NCBI GenBank assembly: GCA_945863085.1
Contig: CAMBCD010000053.1
Location: 1-11,834 of the forward strand
DNA from: Bordetella parapertussis
Lineage (GTDB): Bacteria; Pseudomonadota; Gammaproteobacteria; Burkholderiales; SG8-41
Reading direction: 5' to 3'
DNA: 11,834 bases
Below, piece after piece: positions 6,716 to 11,834 of this stretch; positions within the stretch are counted from its first letter, which is position 1, and each line of letters starts with the position of its first letter. The notes beneath the pieces are model-generated. The model did not search any database. It was not told the DNA's origin and was given only the letters and a program-made list of their open reading frames with translations. Both the position numbers and the translations under genes were made by a program.

Positions 6716-6737
6716 CGTGCTACGGGATTGTGGCACG
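6716..6737. promoter_or_regulatory. Inverted repeat in the divergent intergenic region
   Basis: CGTGCTAC (6716-6723) and GTGGCACG (6730-6737) form an 8-bp stem with one G-T pair around GGGATT. It lies 47 bases upstream of the DUF4870 start. A palindromic operator or an mRNA hairpin are both possible; nothing identifies the factor. Confidence 0.3.
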
Positions 6738-6751
6738 GCCGTACACCCGGC

Positions 6752-6772
6752 GTAAACCGTTCATGTAAACCG
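6752..6772 (+). repeat. Direct repeat GTAAACCG x2
   Basis: GTAAACCG occurs at 6752-6759 and 6765-6772, with a diverged GTACACCCG at 6741-6749, between the divergently transcribed DUF4870 and hydrolase genes. Tandem half-sites at this spacing are typical of response-regulator binding, but no family can be named. A TTATTAT stretch at 6774-6780 follows as a possible -10. Confidence 0.35.
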
Positions 6773-6817
6773 CTTATTATCGGGTTTTACCAAAAACATG
6801 CAGCCCCGTCAGAGGCG

Positions 6818-6828
6818 TGTTTTTATTG
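6818..6828 (+). repeat. AT-rich upstream motif, copy 2
   Basis: TGTTTTTATTG, identical to the core at 3812-3822 and 7831-7841, ends 22 bases before the hydrolase ATG, close to the 20-base distance of copy 1. Here it is embedded in GC-rich sequence, so it is not merely part of a long AT tract. Confidence 0.4.
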
Positions 6829-6850
6829 ACGCAGCCAGCGATTCCCGCAC

Positions 6851-7813
6851 ATGGTCACACCTCACCCCGCATACCGGGCGCCGCTCTGGCTGCCCGGCGG
6901 CAACCTGCAGACGCTGTATCCGGCGCTGCTGGCGCGCCGCCCGGCCGTCCACTATCGCCGCCAGCGCTGGGATACGCCGGACGGTGATTTCATAGACCTG
7001 GACTGGACGGCCACGCCGGCCGCAGGTGACGCGCCGCTGCTGGTGTTGTTTCACGGGCTCGAAGGCAGTTCCAACAGCCACTACGCGCGCGCACTGATGC
7101 ACGCCGCCGTCGCCCGCGGCTGGCGCGGCGTGGTCGTCCATTTCCGCGGCTGCAGCGGCGAACTGAACCGCCTGCCGCGTGCCTACCATTCCGGCGACAG
7201 CACGGAAATTGACTGGATCCTGCGTCGTCTGCGCAACCAACATGCCGGCGGCCCGCTGCTGGCCGCCGGCGTCTCGCTCGGCGGCAACGCCTTGCTGAAA
7301 TGGCTGGGTGAGCAGCAAGCGGACGCATGCGCTGTCGTGCACCGCGCCGCCGCCGTCTCGGCGCCGGTGGATCTGCACGCCGCGGGCAGTGCGCTGGAAC
7401 AGGGCTTCAACATGGTTTACACCAACAACTTCCTGGCAACCATGAAGCGCAAATCGCTGGCCAAGCTGCGCATCCATCCAAAACTGTTTGACGAGGACCG
7501 CCTGCGCGCCACGCGCACATTGCGGGAATTCGATGACCTGGTCACCTCGCGGCTGCATGGCTACAGGGACGTCGATGACTACTACACCCGCGCCAGCAGC
7601 AAACCGCATCTCGCGCACATTGCCGTACCCACGCTGCTGCTCAACGCACGCAACGATCCTTTCCTGCCCGTGGCGGCCTTGCCGGAATTGCCGTCTTTGC
7701 CGGCGGCAGTGACGGCGGCGTTTCCGGACGAAGGCGGGCACGTCGGCTTTCCGGACGCCACCGGCACACTCGCCTGGCTGCCGCAGACGGTGCTCGAATT
7801 CCTGGGCGCGTGA
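6851..7813 (+). CDS. YheT-type alpha/beta hydrolase
   Basis: A 320-aa alpha/beta hydrolase of the YheT/COG0429 branch, related to eukaryotic ABHD1/ABHD3 lipases and esterases. The N-terminal block APLWLPGGNLQTLYPAL is characteristic of the group. The catalytic triad can be read: Ser142 in GVSLGGNALLKWLGE, Asp269 in LLNARNDPFLP and His297 in EGGHVGF. The oxyanion region LLVLFHGLEGSSNSHY is also intact. No signal peptide is seen, so it is probably cytoplasmic; natural substrate unknown (short- or medium-chain esters are usual for the family). ATG 6851 is the first start after an in-frame TGA at 6827 and has no recognisable Shine-Dalgarno. Its stop overlaps the open frame of the following mutase, so the two are probably co-transcribed. 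Confidence 0.92.
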   Translation: MVTPHPAYRAPLWLPGGNLQTLYPALLARRPAVHYRRQRWDTPDGDFIDLDWTATPAAGDAPLLVLFHGLEGSSNSHYARALMHAAVARGWRGVVVHFRGCSGELNRLPRAYHSGDSTEIDWILRRLRNQHAGGPLLAAGVSLGGNALLKWLGEQQADACAVVHRAAAVSAPVDLHAAGSALEQGFNMVYTNNFLATMKRKSLAKLRIHPKLFDEDRLRATRTLREFDDLVTSRLHGYRDVDDYYTRASSKPHLAHIAVPTLLLNARNDPFLPVAALPELPSLPAAVTAAFPDEGGHVGFPDATGTLAWLPQTVLEFLGA

Positions 7814-7814
7814 T

Positions 7815-7841
7815 ACAATATGTAACTTATTGTTTTTATTG
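7815..7841 (+). promoter_or_regulatory. Inverted repeat and AT-rich motif copy 3 before algC
   Basis: ACAATA (7815-7820) and TATTGT (7828-7833) are a perfect 6-bp inverted repeat around TGTAACT. The right arm runs into TGTTTTTATTG (7831-7841), the third copy of the motif also found at 3812 and 6818. A TACAAT -10 candidate (7814-7819) overlaps the left arm but lacks a good -35. GTATTTT after the motif could give an extended -10, though that would make a leaderless or very short leader. Confidence 0.35.
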
Positions 7842-7848
7842 GTATTTT

Positions 7849-9249
7849 ATGACTACCTTGCCCGCTCCCCCAAGCACCATTTTCAAAGCCTATGACATCC
7901 GCGGCATCGTCGGCGACACCCTGACCGTGCCCGGCACCGAAGCCATCGGTCGCGCCATCGGCGCCGAAGCACTGGCCCGCGGCCGCCATGCCGTGGTCAT
8001 CGGCCGTGATGGCCGCCTCTCCGGTCCTGAACTCGCAGCGGCGCTGGCGCGCGGGCTGCAGGCCAGCGGCGTCGATGTCATCGACGTCGGCCAGGTCGCC
8101 ACACCGATGCTGTATTTCGCCGCGCACGAACTCGACACACTGTCCGGGGTGATGGTCACCGGCTCGCACAACCCGCCGCAATACAACGGCCTGAAAATGA
8201 TGCTGGCCGGCGACACCCTCGCCGGCGAATCGATACAGGCCCTGCGCCAGCGCCTGCTCGACAAGAACCTCAGCAGCGGTGCCGGCAGCTACCGCAGCCA
8301 CGACATCCGCGCCGCCTACCTTGAACGCATCACTGGATCACGCATTACCGACTCAATCAAACTCGCGCGGCCGATGCGCATCGCCATCGATTGCGGCAAC
8401 GGCGTCGCCGGCGCCACCGCGCCGGAACTCTATCGCCGGCTGGGCTGCACGGTGGAGGAACTCTACTGCGAAGTCGACGGCACCTTTCCCAACCACCATC
8501 CTGATCCGTCGCAGCCGAAAAACCTGCAGGACCTGATTGCGGCATTACGTGCGGGCGATGCCGAGATCGGACTGGCCTTTGACGGCGACGGTGACCGATT
8601 GGGCGTGGTCACCAGGTCGGGAAAAATCATCTATCCCGACCGCCAGCTGATGCTGTTCGCGGCCGACGTGTTGTCGCGTGTACCCGGCGCCGAAATCATT
8701 TTCGACGTCAAATGCACGCGGCACCAGTTCGGCTGGATCCGCAAGCACGGCGGCAAACCACTGCTGTGGAAAACCGGCCACTCATTCATCAAGAAAAAAT
8801 TGAAGGAAAGCGGCGCGCCGCTGGCCGGCGAAATGAGCGGCCACATTTTTTTCAAGGAGCGCTGGTACGGTTTTGACGACGGCATGTATGCCGGCGCGCG
8901 GCTGCTGGAAATCCTCAGCCGCAGCGCCGATCCCGGCGCCGTACTCGAAGCACTGCCGGATGCAATCAACACGCCGGAGCTGCAATGGCAGCTGAACGAA
9001 GGTGAAAACTACACATTGATGGATGAGCTGCAGAAAACCGCAAAGTTCACCGCCGCCCGCGAAGTCATCACCATCGACGGCCTGCGCGTGGAATATGCGG
9101 ACGGTTTCGGCCTGGCGCGACCATCAAACACGACGCCGATCATCGTGCTGCGTTTCGAAGCCGACAACGAAGCGGCACTGCAGCGTATCCAGGAAGACTT
9201 CCGGCGGGTGCTGCTCGCCGTCAAACCGGGCGCAACGCTGCCCTTCTGA
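7849..9249 (+). CDS. algC: Phosphomannomutase/phosphoglucomutase
   Basis: A 466-aa alpha-D-phosphohexomutase, the AlgC/PMM-PGM type, interconverting the 6-phosphates and 1-phosphates of mannose and glucose via a phosphoserine and a 1,6-bisphosphate. It supplies GDP-mannose, dTDP-rhamnose and UDP-glucose for LPS and exopolysaccharide. All four domains show their signatures: IFKAYDIRG at the N-terminus; the active-site loop TGSHNPPQYNG with phosphoserine Ser106; the metal loop DGDGDR (Asp245, 247, 249); the sugar-specificity loop GEMSGH (327-332); and the C-terminal phosphate loop RPSNTTP (from 424). Length matches AlgC (about 463 aa). ATG 7849 is preferred over a GTG at 7810, which overlaps the previous gene's stop and adds an aromatic-rich tail unlike the family. 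No Shine-Dalgarno is visible. It converges with the response regulator, with only 17 bases between the stops. Confidence 0.95.
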   Translation: MTTLPAPPSTIFKAYDIRGIVGDTLTVPGTEAIGRAIGAEALARGRHAVVIGRDGRLSGPELAAALARGLQASGVDVIDVGQVATPMLYFAAHELDTLSGVMVTGSHNPPQYNGLKMMLAGDTLAGESIQALRQRLLDKNLSSGAGSYRSHDIRAAYLERITGSRITDSIKLARPMRIAIDCGNGVAGATAPELYRRLGCTVEELYCEVDGTFPNHHPDPSQPKNLQDLIAALRAGDAEIGLAFDGDGDRLGVVTRSGKIIYPDRQLMLFAADVLSRVPGAEIIFDVKCTRHQFGWIRKHGGKPLLWKTGHSFIKKKLKESGAPLAGEMSGHIFFKERWYGFDDGMYAGARLLEILSRSADPGAVLEALPDAINTPELQWQLNEGENYTLMDELQKTAKFTAAREVITIDGLRVEYADGFGLARPSNTTPIIVLRFEADNEAALQRIQEDFRRVLLAVKPGATLPF

Positions 9250-9266
9250 CCGGCCGCGGCTAGCGC

Positions 9267-9746
9267 CTACTCGCTGCGCCCCTCGCGCCTGAACGGATTG
9301 CCCGGCGGCAATTCGTTCAGCACCGCCCAGAATGCGCCGACCTGTTTCACGGCCTCGACAAAGGCCTGAAACTTCACCGGCTTGACCACATAGGCATTGA
9401 TGTTCAGGTCATAACAGTTGTGCAGATCCTGGTCTTCACGCGAGGACGTCATCACCACCACCGGAATTTTCTTCAGCAGCGGATCCCCTTTCAGTTGCCG
9501 CAGCACTTCCAGCCCGTCGACACGGGGCATTTTAAGATCCAGCAGCACCACTGCCGGGTTGCCCTCGGGCCGGCCGGCAAAATCACCGCGCCGGTACAGA
9601 TAATCCAGCGCCTCGGCGCCATCCCACAGATGCAGCACCTCATTGGCCATCTGCGACAGCGCTTTCAGCGTGAGCTCGGCATCATGCGCATCATCTTCCA
9701 CGAGCAGTATGCGGGCCAGGGTATTGATGGTCTTCTCCTTGATCAT
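9267..9746 (-). CDS. Stand-alone response regulator receiver protein
   Basis: A 159-aa single-domain CheY-like receiver with no output domain, of the Rcp1-like type often paired with phytochrome-style kinases. The conserved residues are all present: acidic pair Asp18/Asp19 in ILLVEDDAHD, phosphoacceptor Asp70 in VVLLDLKMP, Thr100 in VVMTSS and Lys122 in VVKPV. The insert YLYRRGDFAGRPEGNP between helix 2 and strand 3 is typical of the Rcp1 group. It lies 17 bases after the kinase stop, in the same operon, so it is the probable phosphorylation partner and would signal through protein contacts. Start: ATG 9746 has only a weak upstream site; a strong AAGGAG lies inside codons 3-4 with no standard start right after it, so ATG 9746 is kept with some doubt. 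Confidence 0.93.
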   Translation of the reverse strand: MIKEKTINTLARILLVEDDAHDAELTLKALSQMANEVLHLWDGAEALDYLYRRGDFAGRPEGNPAVVLLDLKMPRVDGLEVLRQLKGDPLLKKIPVVVMTSSREDQDLHNCYDLNINAYVVKPVKFQAFVEAVKQVGAFWAVLNELPPGNPFRREGRSE

Positions 9747-9763
9747 TTTTGCCGTGGCGCCTG

Positions 9764-11572
9764 TTACGCCGCCCGCAGCGTGAAATAAAACGTCGCACCC
9801 CCGTCCAGTGTGGCTTCAGCCCAGGTCCGGCCACCGTGCCGGGCGATGATGCGCCGGACATTGGCCAGGCCGATGCCCGTGCCCTCGAACTGGTCCGCCC
9901 GGTGCATGCGCTGGAACACGCCGAACAGTTTATCGGCGTATTTCATTTCAAATCCAACGCCATTGTCGCGCACAAACAGGATCAACCGCCCTTCTTCTTC
10001 GCCCAGGCAGCCGATTTCAATCTGTGCCGGATCGCGGGGACGGGTATATTTCACCGCATTCCCCAGCAGATTGGCAAACACCTGCTTCAGCATCGCCGGG
10101 TCACCGCGCACCACAGGCAGTGGTTGCACGGTCCAGGCGATGTTGCGCTGCCCTGTATCCGGCGCCATGGCCTGCATGGCCTCCTGCACCAACGCATCGA
10201 GCACGACGCTGCTTTCGATCAGTTCGATCCGTCCCATGCGCGAAAACGCCAGCAGGTCATCGATGAGCTGGCCCATTTTCCGGCTGGCGTCGGTCACCAC
10301 CTGCAGATAACGCTGTGCCTCGGCAGTCAGCCGGCCTTCGCTTTCGCCGGACAGCAATTCAATGTAACCGTCGATATGGCGCAGCGGCATGCGCAGGTCG
10401 TGGGACACGGAATAGGAAAACGATTCCAGCTCCTTGTTGGTGGCCGCCAGCTGCGCGGTGCGCTCCATCACCCGGCGCTCGAGATCGGCATTGAGTTGCT
10501 CAATCACCTTGCGCTGCTCCTGAATCAGGCCGAAATCGTGATCAAGGGCGGCCATCAACCCGCCGATTTCACCGCGCGGATAAGGCTGGCCGATACGTGC
10601 GCTGAAATCGCCGCCGCTAAAGCGGGTGACCGCTGCGTTGATGCGGGCAATCTGCCTGCGTATGCCCAACTCGGACAATGCCCAGGCGCCGGCAACCACC
10701 AGCAGCAGCACCAGCGCCAGCGCCGTCAGCGACTGCCTCAGGTTGCGGTTGGCCACCGTGAGCAGGTCCGCACGGGCAACCCCGACCAGGACACGCAGGC
10801 CGGCTTCCGGGAATTCCGGCAAATCGCTGACCGCCCAGATCCGAGTCACTCCATCATGAGTGATGTCCTGCTGCACATCTTCCCCGCGGCTGTTCAGTCC
10901 AAAACGGGCCAGCGGCGTGCCGGCGATGGAGGTGCCGGGCAATTTTCCGCCCTCGGGGTTCCACGACAGGATCATGCCCTGGCTGTCCAACAATGCAATC
11001 ACCGCGCCGCTGAACGGCAGGGTTTTTGCCCGGGACTGCATGAATTCCTTGAGGTTCAGCGAGGCCAGCAGCACAAAACGTGGTTCGCCGGTTTCTTTCC
11101 GCACGGCATAGGCCACCTGCATGACCGCGATGCCGGTCAGGCGGCCGAAGGCCGGTTCGACCGCCAGCGGCGGGGCATCCGGCTTCATCACAGTCTGGAA
11201 ATAGCGGCGGTCCGTCAGATTCAGCTTGCGGCCGGTGCGCAGCGAATCACAAAACAGGTTACCGTCCGGCAGGATGGTCAGTATTCCCGTGTACTGCGGG
11301 TGCTCCTTCAGCACATCATTCAGGAAGGCGGAACAGGCCGCCTTGTCCGGCTTGTCAAAATCGCGTGCCCTGGACAAACCGTAATGCAATTGCGCAGTGC
11401 CGCGCACCATGTCCTTCAGTTCATGCGCCACACGTCCGGCTTCAGCACTCAGCCGGTGTGCCGCCTCGGTGACTTCGGCATCACGACGCTCGACAAAATG
11501 GAACACACTCACCAGCGCAGGTATCAGCGTGGCGAACAGGATCAGCAGCAACAGCCGGGAACGTATGCTCAC
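9764..11572 (-). CDS. Sensor histidine kinase with Cache and HAMP domains
   Basis: A 602-aa membrane kinase. Order: TM1 (about 5-25); a periplasmic region of about 250 residues with the dCache-type NLTDRRYFQTVM segment, likely binding a small molecule; TM2 (about 279-299); HAMP (about 300-352); a coiled coil through QEQRKVIEQLNADLERRV; HisKA with phosphoacceptor His391 in SVSHDLRMPLRHIDGY; and an ATPase domain with N505 in NLLGNAVKYT, DNGVGF (from 536), FGVFQRMH and GTGIGLA (564-570). The SHDLRMPLRHI block resembles bacteriophytochrome kinases, but no PAS-GAF-PHY module is present. The start is GTG 11572; no longer in-frame start was found, and the ribosome site is weak. It precedes the receiver gene in one operon. 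Ligand unknown. Confidence 0.94.
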   Translation of the reverse strand: MSIRSRLLLLILFATLIPALVSVFHFVERRDAEVTEAAHRLSAEAGRVAHELKDMVRGTAQLHYGLSRARDFDKPDKAACSAFLNDVLKEHPQYTGILTILPDGNLFCDSLRTGRKLNLTDRRYFQTVMKPDAPPLAVEPAFGRLTGIAVMQVAYAVRKETGEPRFVLLASLNLKEFMQSRAKTLPFSGAVIALLDSQGMILSWNPEGGKLPGTSIAGTPLARFGLNSRGEDVQQDITHDGVTRIWAVSDLPEFPEAGLRVLVGVARADLLTVANRNLRQSLTALALVLLLVVAGAWALSELGIRRQIARINAAVTRFSGGDFSARIGQPYPRGEIGGLMAALDHDFGLIQEQRKVIEQLNADLERRVMERTAQLAATNKELESFSYSVSHDLRMPLRHIDGYIELLSGESEGRLTAEAQRYLQVVTDASRKMGQLIDDLLAFSRMGRIELIESSVVLDALVQEAMQAMAPDTGQRNIAWTVQPLPVVRGDPAMLKQVFANLLGNAVKYTRPRDPAQIEIGCLGEEEGRLILFVRDNGVGFEMKYADKLFGVFQRMHRADQFEGTGIGLANVRRIIARHGGRTWAEATLDGGATFYFTLRAA

Positions 11573-11661
11573 GGACCCAGCCTACTGGAAAAAGCCATGA
11601 TCAGGGAATCTGCGGGCACAGCATGCAGACACAATGCCGTGACAGAGGCGTGCAGCGCCGT

Positions 11662-11834
11662 TCAGCGCTTTGCGGGGTTCAAGGTACCGCGGTTGTATTC
11701 CTTGTCGCCGGGCATGATGCAGCGGCCGATGCCAAAGAGGCAGCCCTGGGCAGCCTGTGGACGCAACTGGTTCTCCGGGTACTGGTCGGCCACCGTCTTT
11801 GCCGCTGCTGCCTTCTGCACATCCACGTATTCCC
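11662..11834 (-). CDS. C-terminal fragment of an unrecognised protein
   Basis: Partial gene running off the right edge of the window: 56 codons plus a TGA at 11662-11664, open to the edge on the minus strand. The visible C-terminus starts EYVDVQKAAAAKTV, contains CLFGIGRC with two Cys six residues apart, and ends in a polar tail NRGTLNPAKR. I do not recognise the family. It lies 89 bases upstream of the histidine kinase on the same strand, so it could be in its operon, although the gap leaves room for a separate promoter. Coding status rests on an uninterrupted frame with proteobacterial-like composition, so it is only probable. Confidence 0.5.
   Translation of the reverse strand, partial: EYVDVQKAAAAKTVADQYPENQLRPQAAQGCLFGIGRCIMPGDKEYNRGTLNPAKR

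Noticed and set aside
6809..7741. 310-codon minus-strand open frame opposite the YheT-type hydrolase
   Set aside because: It is Arg/Gln/Val-rich antisense sequence over a gene with a complete catalytic triad.
9250..9266. Terminator between algC and the response regulator
   Set aside because: The 17-base spacer has a CGGCCGCGG symmetry but no loop or T-run; no intrinsic terminator is supported.

Overview
The window is GC-rich, densely coded proteobacterial chromosome. The order branched-chain aminotransferase, small CHCC zinc-finger protein, heptosyltransferase II at the left edge is one I associate with Betaproteobacteria, and the LPS gene requires a Gram-negative host. The genus cannot be told from the sequence. 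I see no RNA genes, CRISPR array, insertion sequence or prophage sign, and no gene-free stretch longer than about 200 bases.

Layout. (1) 91-2769, + strand: ilvE, zf-CHCC, waaF and an NTF2/SnoaL-like protein, closely spaced and probably co-transcribed, with an extra promoter candidate inside the end of waaF. (2) 2770-2973: a 204-base intergenic region packed with palindromes around a TATACT -10 candidate. (3) 2974-6252, + strand: a ComA (phosphosulfolactate synthase)-like protein, a TcuA/CobZ-type FAD dehydrogenase and an adducin-type class II aldolase. This looks like a small metabolic cassette whose substrate I cannot identify. It ends at a strong bidirectional terminator. (4) 6325-6669, - strand: a DUF4870 membrane protein. 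(5) 6851-9249, + strand: a YheT-type alpha/beta hydrolase and an AlgC-type phosphomannomutase/phosphoglucomutase. (6) 9267-11572, - strand: a Cache-HAMP histidine kinase followed by a stand-alone receiver protein, forming a two-gene signalling operon convergent with algC. (7) 11662-11834, - strand: the C-terminal end of an unrecognised protein.

How the genes relate: ilvE serves branched-chain amino acid metabolism. waaF and the AlgC-type mutase both feed cell-surface polysaccharide (LPS core heptose addition and sugar-1-phosphate supply). The ComA-like/TcuA-like/aldolase group is the part most likely to hold undescribed chemistry: the ComA-like protein keeps the fold motifs but differs from archaeal ComA in an active-site segment, the flavoprotein has no TcuB partner here, and the upstream region looks like a multi-operator control region whose regulator lies outside the window.
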